Positions 15,864-24,123 of a stretch of 43,746 nt of DNA are shown in pieces. Below the pieces are notes generated by a model. The model was not told where the DNA came from, did no database searches, and saw nothing but the letters and a program-made list of their open reading frames with translations. The number at the start of each line of letters is the position of its first letter. Within the stretch, counting starts at the first letter, position 1. Made by a program: the position numbers and the translations under genes. The DNA is from Hyphomonadaceae bacterium (GTDB lineage Bacteria > Pseudomonadota > Alphaproteobacteria > Caulobacterales > Aquidulcibacteraceae), in NCBI GenBank assembly GCA_014378995.1, contig JACMMP010000121.1, positions 1-43,746 on the forward strand, in the 5' to 3' direction.

Positions 15864-16700
15864 CTAACGTGTAGCGAACGTGAGGCTCGAGAAGATCGTT
15901 TCGTATTCTGCGCGGGGGTCGCCCTCTAGCGGGCGTGACCACACAACGTTCAGCAAGTATGCGCCAGCGCCAGGAATGGCGAATACCGCGCGCCCATTGC
16001 GATCTGTTCGGGGCGCCGCGAGAGCATGAGCGTCGTCAAGCAAATTTGTTAGCGTGACACGAGCGCCTGGCAACGGCGTTCCTCGATAATAGACCAGCAC
16101 CGGCAACCTTTGAGCGCCTGTGAGAGCAGAGGGGTTACGCTCGGGGACTATCTCAAGCGTTAAGCCCAGCGGCCGCGTAATGTGTGCGCTCGTCGTCTCG
16201 TCCGCCGAACCAACCTGCACGATCGCTTTGGCGCGCCGGCTATAAATCTCGCGCCCTTCGCGCCGCGTTGTTCGCGCTTGCTGGCGATGGCGCAGGACTG
16301 CGGTCAATCCCTCGTCTCGCGCATAGGCCTGAAAGGGGGCGCTCGGCAAAGTGCTCACTGCCTCGCTGGACTCGAGCGCGAAGATGTAAAACCCAGGTTC
16401 AGCGAAGCGGAAAGTAGCTTGGCCGGCGACGTCCCGGCCGCCAAGCGCGGTGCGGGCGTCCACGGCGCCTGCAGCGCCGATCGTACGCAGAGTCGTGATG
16501 CGGGACGCGGCGACGCCCCAGGTTTGCCTGTCAGCGCCATGTCCCACGTACATGAGCGTGTCGATGTTAGCTGACGGCTCAACGTGGAAATGTTCTGGCT
16601 GCAACCAAAAATCGTGCGCCTCCGCCGAGCCTGCGAATGCAAGCGCTAGCGAAACGCTTAAGCAAGCCGTGCGCAGACTTCTGAATCGCCAAAACCACAT
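15864..16700 (-). CDS. Periplasmic DUF4198 protein
   Basis: This is a 278-residue DUF4198 protein, a family linked to nickel or cobalt uptake components by annotation. The signal peptide (MWFWRFRSLRTACLSVSLAL, then AFAGSAEA) is predicted to end right before HDFWLQPEHFHVEP, so the mature protein would begin with histidine and have two more histidines within 11 residues, a possible metal site. The rest is beta-rich: a jelly-roll-like middle and a C-terminal Ig-like segment (RVTLTNLLDD, TDRNGRAVFAIPGAGAYLLN). Its ATG overlaps the stop codon of the ECF sigma gene by one base (TGATG), so the two are translationally coupled and the sigma factor probably serves this or nearby envelope genes. The substrate is not known. 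Confidence 0.88.
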   Translation of the reverse strand: MWFWRFRSLRTACLSVSLALAFAGSAEAHDFWLQPEHFHVEPSANIDTLMYVGHGADRQTWGVAASRITTLRTIGAAGAVDARTALGGRDVAGQATFRFAEPGFYIFALESSEAVSTLPSAPFQAYARDEGLTAVLRHRQQARTTRREGREIYSRRAKAIVQVGSADETTSAHITRPLGLTLEIVPERNPSALTGAQRLPVLVYYRGTPLPGARVTLTNLLDDAHALAAPRTDRNGRAVFAIPGAGAYLLNVVWSRPLEGDPRAEYETIFSSLTFATR

Positions 16701-17440
16701 CAGATTTGCTTCCCCAATATGGTGGCGCCGGCGACTGCTCGCGGCGGCGGTGAATAATCATCCGGCGCGGCGTCGCTGACGAGCGTGCGCAGTCGCGCGA
16801 GGCCAGCACGAATGCGCGATTTCACCGTGCCGAGCGGAACGCGCAACGCAGCGGCGATCTCGTCATGCGTCATGTCGTCGATGAACGCCATCTCCAGCAC
16901 GCGCGATTGCGATTCATGTAAGCGGGAGATTTCCCGGCGCAAACGAGCGCCAGTGTCGGCATTTTCAACAACATTAATGGCGAGCGGGGCGGGATCCGGA
17001 GTTTGGTCGGCGCCGTCCATCGTAGTGAACCGGGCGGGACGGACGCCGCGCATCCGGTCGATTGATTTGTTGCGCGCGACGGCCATCAACCAGGTGATCG
17101 GACTCGCACGCACGGCGTCGAAATGGTCTGCGTTGATCCAGATGGTGAGATAGACTTCTTGAAGCACCTCTTCCGCTTCAGACTGGCTCTTCAAAATTCC
17201 ATTGCACGTTCCGAGCAATTTCACCCGGGTCATTTTGTAGACTTCGTTCATCGCGCCGGAATCTTTTGCCGCGACGCGCACAAGGGCCGCAGCAAGTGCT
17301 TTCCGACTGAATCGCGACGCCCTAATCGGACCACTCCTGCCTTGCGTTCGGTCTTTTTTACGGACGAATGCAGTCAGTGGATCGCGCAGCGGCTTTAAGC
17401 TGACACGCGTAGCCAGCGTAGGAGTTCGCAGCGATGTCAC
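16700..17440 (-). CDS. ECF-type RNA polymerase sigma factor
   Basis: Region sigma-2 covers about residues 62-130 (LGTCNGILKSQSEAEEVLQE, VYLTIWINADHFDA, ITWLMAVARNKSIDRMRG) and sigma-4 about 180-235 (LHESQSRVLEMAFIDDMTHD, EIAAALRVPLGTVKSRIRAG), the standard ECF plan without region 3. The first 40 or so residues of the open frame (246 aa) are unusual for ECF factors. A well-spaced AGGAG precedes an ATT codon at 17326 (IRASRFSRK), so a rare start there, or an unusual extension, should be considered. No anti-sigma factor is found; the coupled gene is DUF4198. Genes 17669-20391 on the divergent side are plausible targets. Confidence 0.9.
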   Translation of the reverse strand: MTSLRTPTLATRVSLKPLRDPLTAFVRKKDRTQGRSGPIRASRFSRKALAAALVRVAAKDSGAMNEVYKMTRVKLLGTCNGILKSQSEAEEVLQEVYLTIWINADHFDAVRASPITWLMAVARNKSIDRMRGVRPARFTTMDGADQTPDPAPLAINVVENADTGARLRREISRLHESQSRVLEMAFIDDMTHDEIAAALRVPLGTVKSRIRAGLARLRTLVSDAAPDDYSPPPRAVAGATILGKQI

Positions 17441-17668
17441 TCAGGAACTCGTAACGATTTCGCGGCGGGAACTTTGGTCCGGCTCGGGAACATGGACACG
17501 TTGGCGCGCTGCGTGGCGGCAGTCACAGCCCCGAAGCGCTTCAACACGCCGCTACCCTCCCCTTAAACTTCGCACTTACCGTAATGGAACTGCGTCTACC
17601 GTCATCTGTTCCGCGATTTCTTTCGTATTTTCTTAGAGGCGGCGAAGACGCCGCGTCGCGAGGGTCGC

Positions 17669-18451
17669 ATGATCAAGGCGCGCATCTTCCCGTTGATCCG
17701 CCGGGCTCGTCCGCTTGCGGTGTCGGCTGGGCTGCACGGCGGGGCAGTCGCGTTGCTACTCGCGTTCGCTGCACTGGACGCGCCGATCAGCGCGACGCCG
17801 AGTGCTGCGGCGACGGTGTTGCTTGGCCCTGGCGACGTCGTGGCCTCCGCGCCCGGTACAGCGACGTTCACATTTGAAACAGTAGACGCGTCATCGGAAA
17901 TGCCGGACTCCGAACTTCCGATCACGCTTGAACGCGTCGTCGCGGAGGCGCCGATTCAACCGAATGGGGAATTGGACATCGCTGCGCTCGACGAGCCAAT
18001 CGACTCTGAAGAGCTGCAAACCGATCTTTTGATGGCCACGCTCTCAATATCTGAATCTGCGGCGGGCTCGCCTGCCACAGCAACGCCGCTACGGAGCGAT
18101 GCCCTGTCAGCCATGCATGGCGGCGGCGGCTGCAATGTCGCCGACTATCTACGCGCTAGTCTGCAAGCCGATCAGCGGATTCTCGACGGGCTAGCGAGGC
18201 TGCCGCGTCAGGCGCGCTCCGTCGCGAATGCCGTGATGGTGTGGGATGGCGCCTGGGTCGAGGTGTCCGTGACGGCTGCGCCGATCTCACAAATGCTACG
18301 CGCTTCGATCGAAGACATTTTGCGAGCGGCGCCCGTCTCCTGCCAGGAACTCCAAGTCACAGGACCGACCTTCATCATCCTCGAAGATCCAAGAGGCGCG
18401 ACGGTCCTCGTCCTTGGATCAGGCGCCTGGCGATGGGGCGATCTCATTTAG
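17669..18451 (+). CDS. TonB-like single-span periplasmic protein of unknown function
   Basis: This is a 260-residue protein with a basic N-terminus and one membrane span (RPLAVSAGLHGGAVALLLAF), which resembles the start of TonB/TolA-type proteins, including the histidine at the head of the helix. An acidic linker of about 100 residues follows, then a compact domain from HGGGGCNVADYLRASLQ to the end (VLGSGAWRWGDLI). That domain has two cysteines, C155 and C225, which could form a disulfide. It lacks the proline-rich linker and the YP motif of true TonB. GAGGG stands 4 nt before the ATG. It is divergent from the ECF sigma gene across 228 bp and followed after 112 bp by the DUF4331 gene. The role is unknown. 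Confidence 0.65.
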   Translation: MIKARIFPLIRRARPLAVSAGLHGGAVALLLAFAALDAPISATPSAAATVLLGPGDVVASAPGTATFTFETVDASSEMPDSELPITLERVVAEAPIQPNGELDIAALDEPIDSEELQTDLLMATLSISESAAGSPATATPLRSDALSAMHGGGGCNVADYLRASLQADQRILDGLARLPRQARSVANAVMVWDGAWVEVSVTAAPISQMLRASIEDILRAAPVSCQELQVTGPTFIILEDPRGATVLVLGSGAWRWGDLI

Positions 18452-18563
18452 TTTTGGTTTTTTGTTGGGCGCTCAATCCGGCCGCTTATCGATTGCGTAT
18501 TTGTAAGCACAAGACTTTCGACGCGGCGACCTGGGGTCGCGCGCGCAATCAGGGAGGCCCGCG

Positions 18564-20156
18564 ATGGCGCATCGTATCCGTTCAGGTTTGGCGACGGCGT
18601 TGGCGGCGGTGCTTGCACTAACGACATCGGCAGCTCTTGCATCCAGCCATCGCGAGGCGCCTGCGATCACGGAATCGCCGAAGGTCGATGGAACTGACCT
18701 CTATGTATTCCGCAGCTATGAGCCTGGGCGCGATGGCTTCGTTACGATCATCGCGAACTACCAGCCTCTGCAATTGCCGTATGGCGGTCCCAACTATTAC
18801 ACCATGGACCCAAACGCGATCTATGAGATCCACATCGACAATGACGGCAACGCGGTCGAAGACCTGACCTTCCAGTTTCGCTTCACAAATACGCTTCGCA
18901 ATGGCACCGGCATTACGCTGAACGTCGGCGGCCGCACCTTGCCGATACCGCTGCGCGCCATCGGTCCCGTGAGCCAAGCCAATGATCCAGACCTTGGCGA
19001 ACTTGAGAGCTACTCGCTAACCCTGGTGCGCGGCGACCGCCGTTCAGGGACACGCTCGAACATCACCAACGCTTCAGGTGGAGGCACAACCTTCGCCAAG
19101 CCGCTCGACAATGTCGGCAACAAGACAATTCCCAATTACGCCGCCTACGCCAACCAATTCATCTACAGCGTCAACATCCCCGGATGCGCGACGGCAGGCA
19201 GAGTATTCGTCGGTCAGCGCGCCGAGGCGTTTGCGGTCAACCTGGGCGAGATTTTCGACCTCGTGAACTTTGTGCCGATCGAAGGCGCCAGCGCACCCGG
19301 CGCCAATAACACCGGCGGCTTTCCGGGCGGGATCAGACAAAGCCGCGCGAACGACGATTTAATCGGTACGCACAACGTGACAGCTCTCGCTTTGGAGGTG
19401 CCGATCGCGTGCCTGCGGGGCAACGGCAACGGCGTTATCGGCGCCTGGACGACCGCGAGCCTGCCGCAAGCGCGTATTCTCGACCCAACCCCAACCTACG
19501 CCGCGCCTGATCTGCAAGGGGGCGCCTATGTGCAGGTGTCGCGCCTTGGCATGCCGCTGGTCAACGAAGTGGTCATCGGCCTCCCGCAAAAGGATTTGTT
19601 CAATGCGGCTGAGCCTCCGGGCGACGCGGCGCTCGCCGACTACGTCAACTACCCGACGTTCCCGGCGATCCTCGATGCGCTCTTCCGCACGCCGGTGAAC
19701 GCGGTTTTGAACCCGGACGTCGCCAATCTCGCGCCGACCAATTTCCCGCGCAACGATCTGGTCGCGACCTATCTCACTGGCATCGCTACGTTGAATCAGC
19801 TGAGCACGGTGACTCCTTCGGAGATGACGCGCCTCAACATGGGCGTGCCGGTTACATTGCGGGCCAATCAGAGCAATTTCGGCGTCGTGGGCAATGACCT
19901 CGCCGGCTTCCCGAACGGCCGCCGGCCGGGCGATGACGTCGTCGACATAACGCTGCGCGTCGCAATGGGGCGGCTCTGCCATCCGGTGCCGATCAACAAC
20001 ACGCAAACGCAACTCGGCTTGTGCACGCCGCAACAAGCGCCGGTAGGCTTGGTTTCCTTCACCGACGGCGCCCCGCTCAGTGCGCGCGATCTGCAAAACG
20101 TGTTCCCATATCTCAACACGCCGCTTCCCGGCTCGCCCGACGAAGCACGGAACTAA
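18564..20156 (+). CDS. Secreted DUF4331 family protein
   Basis: This 530-residue protein has a signal peptide (GLATALAAVLALTTSAALA) followed by SSHREAPAITESPKVDGTDL and YVFRSYEPG, the standard opening of DUF4331 proteins. Later landmarks are NPNAIYEIHIDNDGN-like text (NAIYEIHIDNDGNAVED), MGLPLVNEVVI-type text (LGMPLVNEVVIGL), a long loop region, and the closing RRPGDDVVDITLRVAMG. The biochemical role of this family is not established. The RBS GGGAGG lies 6 nt before the ATG. A lipoprotein gene starts 4 nt after its stop, so the two form an operon. Its nearness to the ECF sigma factor and DUF4198 suggests an envelope function under sigma control, which is inference. Confidence 0.9.
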   Translation: MAHRIRSGLATALAAVLALTTSAALASSHREAPAITESPKVDGTDLYVFRSYEPGRDGFVTIIANYQPLQLPYGGPNYYTMDPNAIYEIHIDNDGNAVEDLTFQFRFTNTLRNGTGITLNVGGRTLPIPLRAIGPVSQANDPDLGELESYSLTLVRGDRRSGTRSNITNASGGGTTFAKPLDNVGNKTIPNYAAYANQFIYSVNIPGCATAGRVFVGQRAEAFAVNLGEIFDLVNFVPIEGASAPGANNTGGFPGGIRQSRANDDLIGTHNVTALALEVPIACLRGNGNGVIGAWTTASLPQARILDPTPTYAAPDLQGGAYVQVSRLGMPLVNEVVIGLPQKDLFNAAEPPGDAALADYVNYPTFPAILDALFRTPVNAVLNPDVANLAPTNFPRNDLVATYLTGIATLNQLSTVTPSEMTRLNMGVPVTLRANQSNFGVVGNDLAGFPNGRRPGDDVVDITLRVAMGRLCHPVPINNTQTQLGLCTPQQAPVGLVSFTDGAPLSARDLQNVFPYLNTPLPGSPDEARN

Positions 20157-20160
20157 GCCC

Positions 20161-20391
20161 ATGAAAAATGCGATGTTGATTCTGGCGCTCGCACTCGGCG
20201 TCTCGGCGTGTGGCGGCAGTGGCGGCGGTGGCGGACTCCCACCGCCACCACCGGCGGCGCCGCTCGAAGACACGTTTGGCGCGGGCTTTGGCGCGACGTT
20301 TCGCGCCGACCCCAATTCCAATCCGCGTGACCCAGCCGCCGGCGACATCGTTCCGGTCGATCCGACGAAGGACGCAACGGGCGTGCCGTAA
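20161..20391 (+). CDS. Small lipoprotein
   Basis: This 76-residue product starts MKNAMLILALALGVSACGGS, a clear lipoprotein signal peptide with the lipidated cysteine at position 17. It is followed by a glycine run, a proline run (LPPPPPAAPLEDTF) and a short tail with NPRDPAAGDIVPVDP. It follows the DUF4331 gene by 4 nt and is surely co-transcribed with it. Although it lies next to a virB operon that lacks virB7, it is on the opposite strand, convergent with virB11, so it more likely serves the DUF4331 protein. No family is recognised. Confidence 0.8.
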   Translation: MKNAMLILALALGVSACGGSGGGGGLPPPPPAAPLEDTFGAGFGATFRADPNSNPRDPAAGDIVPVDPTKDATGVP

Positions 20392-20399
20392 CGCTAGGA

Positions 20400-20413
20400 C
20401 GCCGTTCGCGGCG
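20400..20413. terminator. UUCG-capped hairpin between convergent operons
   Basis: CGCCG-TTCG-CGGCG is a perfect 5-bp stem with an extra-stable UUCG loop, in the 31-bp gap between the lipoprotein stop and the virB11 stop. It has no T-tract. It could act as a stem protecting or ending transcripts. Confidence 0.45.
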
Positions 20414-20422
20414 CGCTTGGTT

Positions 20423-21412
20423 CTAAGGGCGAAACACGATGTCGGTGACCGTGCGCTTGCCGTCGCGCCGCCCCAACTGCACGGCGACCTGAACTACGCC
20501 CGTAACGTAATCAATGATCTCACTCCGGCTCATGTTCGCGCCGCTCTGCAGCACCATGAGCGCGATTTGATTCATCGCGCTGTCCGGATTGTCCGCGTGC
20601 ACCGTAGTGATGGATCCCGGATGGCCGGAATTCACCGCGCGAAGGAAGCTGAAGGCCTCCGGCCCGCGCAGCTCACCTAGAATGATGCGGTCCGGCCGGA
20701 GCCGCAGCGACGCCTGCAGCAGGTCCTCAACGCCCACGCGCGCCTCGCCCAACACGCCGCGCGCCGCGACCATACCGACTGCGTTGGGCTGCTCGATGCG
20801 CACTTCCGGCGTGTCTTCGATGACAATCAGGCGTTCCTCGCGCGGGATTGCCTTCAGCAGCGCGTTTAGAAACGTGGTCTTGCCCGTTGATGTGCCGCCG
20901 GAGACGATGATGTTTTTGCGGTGACGGACCGCCGCGCGAAGGAAGGCCATGACGTCGTTGGCTTCCAGAAGCGCGGCCATGCTGCGATCGGCGTCGAGCG
21001 ATCGCGCAGAATCGCCTCGCCGTGTTTCCGCGAACGCGCCAGCGCGGGCGTAATCGTCGAGTGAGAAATCGTTGACGACGTGTTTGCGGATCGCCAGCGC
21101 GAGGTCACGGCGTGTCGCTGGCGGCGCCACGATCTGCACTCTGGCGCCGTCGGGAAGCGTCGCAGCCAGCAACGGATTCTCGCGATTAACGCCCTGGTGC
21201 GTCAGCGCCGCAATTTGAGCAGCCAGCCGCGCGAGCGCGGTCGCCGTCAAGCCCGGCGCGGCATGGCGTTCCATGCCGCCATGGATGCTTTCGATCCACA
21301 CCTCTTCGGGCGCATTGACGAGGATGTCGGTCACATCCGCGCGTGCCAGCCATGGCCGCAGCGGCTCAAGATAGGCTTCGAGATAAACGCCCGCTGCGTT
21401 CGGCGCGTTCAC
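20423..21412 (-). CDS. virB11: VirB11-type secretion ATPase
   Basis: This 329-residue ATPase powers assembly or switching of the type IV secretion channel as a hexamer at the inner face of the inner membrane. The N-terminal domain (residues 1-155) shows VTDILVNAPEEVWIE, and the C-terminal domain has Walker A at 172-180 (GGTSTGKTT), an Asp box (VIEDTPEV), Walker B around 242-252 (RIILGELRGPEA) and the His box GHPGSITTVHAD. It is the last gene of the virB run; its ATG overlaps the virB10 stop by 4 nt. A UUCG hairpin follows its stop. Length and motifs indicate a functional protein. Confidence 0.96.
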   Translation of the reverse strand: MNAPNAAGVYLEAYLEPLRPWLARADVTDILVNAPEEVWIESIHGGMERHAAPGLTATALARLAAQIAALTHQGVNRENPLLAATLPDGARVQIVAPPATRRDLALAIRKHVVNDFSLDDYARAGAFAETRRGDSARSLDADRSMAALLEANDVMAFLRAAVRHRKNIIVSGGTSTGKTTFLNALLKAIPREERLIVIEDTPEVRIEQPNAVGMVAARGVLGEARVGVEDLLQASLRLRPDRIILGELRGPEAFSFLRAVNSGHPGSITTVHADNPDSAMNQIALMVLQSGANMSRSEIIDYVTGVVQVAVQLGRRDGKRTVTDIVFRP

Positions 21413-22605
21413 CGCGCCCGTCCCCGCGTCGATGCCTGCAAGACGCTGGCAAAGTCCAGATCGCGCACCACGAAGATTCGGATCGGCGTGCCCTGCGGCA
21501 CCTCGATGGTTGGCGCTATGTCGGTCGGCGAAAGCACGGACGAGCCCAGGCGGGCGGCGTCTTGACTCGAACCGATGACGATCTGCGTGTTCGGTTGATC
21601 GCTAAGCCCGGCCGTCGCGGCGTTGACCACGGACAGCAACAACGCGCCGCCGAAGCGCTGGAAGAAGTGGCGATCGACCTCCCCTTCCATGCCGCCGCGG
21701 CCGAGCGCATCGGCGCCCGGCGATGCGATCTGGATGGAAACGCCGTCTGGGGTGATCACGCGCGTCCAGATCACGAAGGCCCTCGACTGACCGAGCGACA
21801 CGCCGCTCGAATACTGGCCGATCACGCGGCTGCCGCGCGGGATCAGCACGCGCGAACCGTCAAAACTCCGCACGTCGCGGCTGACCACGGCGCGGGCAAA
21901 GCCCGGCAGATCCGAGTTCAGCGCGGTTTCAAGCACGCCGGGAATCATCGCGCCCTGTGGCACGATCGCACTTGGATTGCGCAACAATGTCGCCTGCGCA
22001 TTTTCCGGGTCATCGGCGCCGACGCGCGCGGCGAAGCGCTCATCTTGGTCTACAAAACCGTCATCGGCTGAAGCGTCCGGGCCAGCCGGCAGTGGCGCGG
22101 CGCCCAAATCGTTTGCATCGATGAGAGCTGCTGGCTCCCCCGCGGCAGGGGCAGCGCCCCGCGCACCTAGATCGATGACGAGCGCGGGCGCGCGGCGGCG
22201 CTCGATCATGGCGCCTGAATCGGGACCGCTCGGTTGCGCGAACGAGACTTGCGTGACGATGGGCATCGGCGCCGCCGTCGAGATGAAGAGCTGCGAGGAA
22301 GAGGCATTCGCGAACTCACCCGAAGCTGCAGCTTCCACGGCGGCGAGCTCAGCTGGGAAATCCGGGGCCACTATGGCGGCGCTGGTCATAGTGAGGCCAG
22401 GCAGCGCCGCCGCTGCTTCACCAGACGTCCGCTGCGCGGCTAGGCCCAGAAAAACAACACAGCCCAACGCAAGAGCGGCGCCGATAACTATAGCGCCATT
22501 GCCGTCACGGCCGTCCCCGGCCACCAGCGGCGGCGCAAGCTGAGGCAGGTCATCCACGGTCTCAGGAGGCGGCAAATGTTCGGCGTCGTGTTCGTGATCG
22601 GCCAT
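21409..22605 (-). CDS. virB10: VirB10-type secretion channel protein
   Basis: VirB10 spans both membranes and relays energy state to the outer membrane pore. The start chosen is the ATG at 22605, with AGGAGG 5 nt upstream and one base after the virB9 stop; an open frame extends upstream but overlaps virB9. The product has 398 residues: a cytoplasmic acidic N-terminus, one span at about 37-57 (GAIVIGAALALGCVVFLGL), a long periplasmic linker, and the TrbI/VirB10 domain with GAMIPGVLETALNSDLPGFA, RAVVSRDVRSFDGSRVLIPRG-like text, RVITPDGVSIQIASPGADAL and GTPIRIFVVRDLDFA at the C-terminus. These are the family hallmarks. Confidence 0.95.
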   Translation of the reverse strand: MADHEHDAEHLPPPETVDDLPQLAPPLVAGDGRDGNGAIVIGAALALGCVVFLGLAAQRTSGEAAAALPGLTMTSAAIVAPDFPAELAAVEAAASGEFANASSSQLFISTAAPMPIVTQVSFAQPSGPDSGAMIERRRAPALVIDLGARGAAPAAGEPAALIDANDLGAAPLPAGPDASADDGFVDQDERFAARVGADDPENAQATLLRNPSAIVPQGAMIPGVLETALNSDLPGFARAVVSRDVRSFDGSRVLIPRGSRVIGQYSSGVSLGQSRAFVIWTRVITPDGVSIQIASPGADALGRGGMEGEVDRHFFQRFGGALLLSVVNAATAGLSDQPNTQIVIGSSQDAARLGSSVLSPTDIAPTIEVPQGTPIRIFVVRDLDFASVLQASTRGRAR

Positions 22606-22606
22606 C

Positions 22607-23383
22607 TCAGCCTCCTTGCTCGGCTTCGCGCGCCGTGCGGGCATCGTTCGGTTGCGGCGCCGACGCTCCGACGCCTGGTTCGCGCCAGCCTTGATTGATG
22701 ATCGTGGTGACGTCCGAGCCATTACGCAGCCGGAAGCGCCGCGCGAGGTGCTCGACGATCAGATAGCCGTCGCGATAGCCGTAATTGGCGATGGCTTCCG
22801 ACCCGTCGTCCTGCAGCAGCAGCAACGCCGGTGTCGAGCCTCCGTCCTGCCACTGGAAGTAGGTGAACTGGCCGTCGTCGAAAACCGTCGCCGGCAAAGC
22901 TGCGCGCGATCCGGTGTAAGTGTACGCCGTATTGCGTCGCTCGGGCGGCGCGCGCCGGTCGGTCCCCTGCACTTGCGCCGGCGCAGGCGGATACGTGAAA
23001 CGCAGCACGTAAGTCATCTCACCAGCGCGCGCACTACCTGCGCGCCGCGCCGTGAGTTCGAACGTGTAACGCCGGACATCCGTCACCACTGTCATGTTGG
23101 TGGACGACGCTTCGTCGATCGGTTTGACGAATAGAAGCGTCGCCGCCCGGTTAGGCGTGACCTGCCAAGACAACGCATCGCCGATGGATACATTCTCGAT
23201 GCGCTCGCCAGGGGCGAACTCGATCATCATCTGATAATCGAAATGCCCCACCAGTCGCACGACGGCGTCAGGATCGTAGAGGACCGAGCGAATCCGCGGG
23301 TCAGCATCGCTCTGCGCCCAGGCCAACCCGATGCTCAACCAAGTTGCGAGAACCAAGCCGAGAATGTGCTGCAGCCGAATCAT
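22607..23383 (-). CDS. virB9: VirB9-type outer membrane core complex protein
   Basis: This is a 258-residue VirB9/CagX-family protein. The signal peptide (MIRLQHILGLVLATWLSIGL, cleavage near AWA) is followed by the N-terminal domain, with IRSVLYDPDAVVRLVGHFDY and the family phrase RAATLLFVKPIDEASSTNMT, then the C-terminal domain with AYTYTGSRAALPATVFDDGQ, FTYFQWQ and GYLIVEHLARRFRLRNG. It binds VirB10 and normally VirB7 at the outer membrane. No VirB7 lipoprotein gene is found in this operon. It overlaps virB8 by 4 nt (ATGA). Confidence 0.94.
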   Translation of the reverse strand: MIRLQHILGLVLATWLSIGLAWAQSDADPRIRSVLYDPDAVVRLVGHFDYQMMIEFAPGERIENVSIGDALSWQVTPNRAATLLFVKPIDEASSTNMTVVTDVRRYTFELTARRAGSARAGEMTYVLRFTYPPAPAQVQGTDRRAPPERRNTAYTYTGSRAALPATVFDDGQFTYFQWQDGGSTPALLLLQDDGSEAIANYGYRDGYLIVEHLARRFRLRNGSDVTTIINQGWREPGVGASAPQPNDARTAREAEQGG

Positions 23384-24123
23384 GGGGTCGCGCCCAACGG
23401 AGAGTCGAGGCGCACCGAGCCGGCGGTCGTGGCTTCGGCGTCGCGCCGGTATTGCAGAACCTGAAAGCCCAGCGGGTTGATGAAGCGGTCTTCCATGCGC
23501 ATCGGCGCGTCGCTAAAACCGTACGACAAAACCGCCGCATATGCGCGTTGCTCACCCATGATGGCGCCGGCGTCTCTGCGGACGGTCTCGAACCGAACCA
23601 GCGCCGAACCTTCCGATAGCAACGAAACGCTCTTAATGCGCACTTGAAGGATCGTGGTCGCGGGATAGAGGACGATGGGGCTTTCCGGATTAGCGCGCGC
23701 AAGCTCGCGTTCGTAGGAACTCCGCGCCGAGCCGCCGGACCACAGCATCACTTTCCTGTAGTTCTCGCGCAGATCGCTGGCGTCGAAGGTCTCCCGCGCC
23801 AGCACGTACTGGATGACGAAGGACTGCATCATCGCGGCGTTTTCGCTCAAGGCGCCGCGCTCGATCCCACGGGTCGTTTCCACGTAGCCGGTCTGACGAT
23901 CGACAGTTATGGTGTAGGGCACGGTCGTTTTGAGCGGCATCATGAACACGATGGCCAGCGCCAGCAGGAGCGCGAGAGCAATAGCCGCGCCGGCCACGAT
24001 CCAGGCCGTGCGGAGAGACGTGCGCAGCGCCGCCACGCTATCGCCCGCCCACGTGGTCGGCACCTCGACACTTAGGTCAGCGTCGCCTGGCGGCGCACGC
24101 AAGAGCGGCGTTGGCTTGTTCAC
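23380..24123 (-). CDS. virB8: VirB8-type inner membrane assembly protein
   Basis: This is a 247-residue protein with a short cytoplasmic N-terminus, one span (about 40-62, TAWIVAGAAIALALLLALAI) and a periplasmic VirB8 domain: VPYTITVDRQTGYVET, QSFVIQYVLARETFDASDL, NYRKVMLWS and ILQVRIKSVSLL. VirB8 dimers scaffold channel assembly and are essential in most systems. It overlaps the virB6 stop by 4 nt at its start and the virB9 start by 4 nt at its end. The length is normal. Confidence 0.93.
   Translation of the reverse strand: MNKPTPLLRAPPGDADLSVEVPTTWAGDSVAALRTSLRTAWIVAGAAIALALLLALAIVFMMPLKTTVPYTITVDRQTGYVETTRGIERGALSENAAMMQSFVIQYVLARETFDASDLRENYRKVMLWSGGSARSSYERELARANPESPIVLYPATTILQVRIKSVSLLSEGSALVRFETVRRDAGAIMGEQRAYAAVLSYGFSDAPMRMEDRFINPLGFQVLQYRRDAEATTAGSVRLDSPLGATP

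Noticed and set aside
17468-17502. ECF promoter GGAACTTT with CGTT as -10
   Set aside because: The spacing of 26 nt is too long for an ECF promoter, so it is mentioned only as a possible -35 element.
20161-20391. The small lipoprotein as the missing VirB7 of the secretion system
   Set aside because: It is on the opposite strand, 4 nt after the DUF4331 gene, and convergent with virB11, so it belongs to the other operon.
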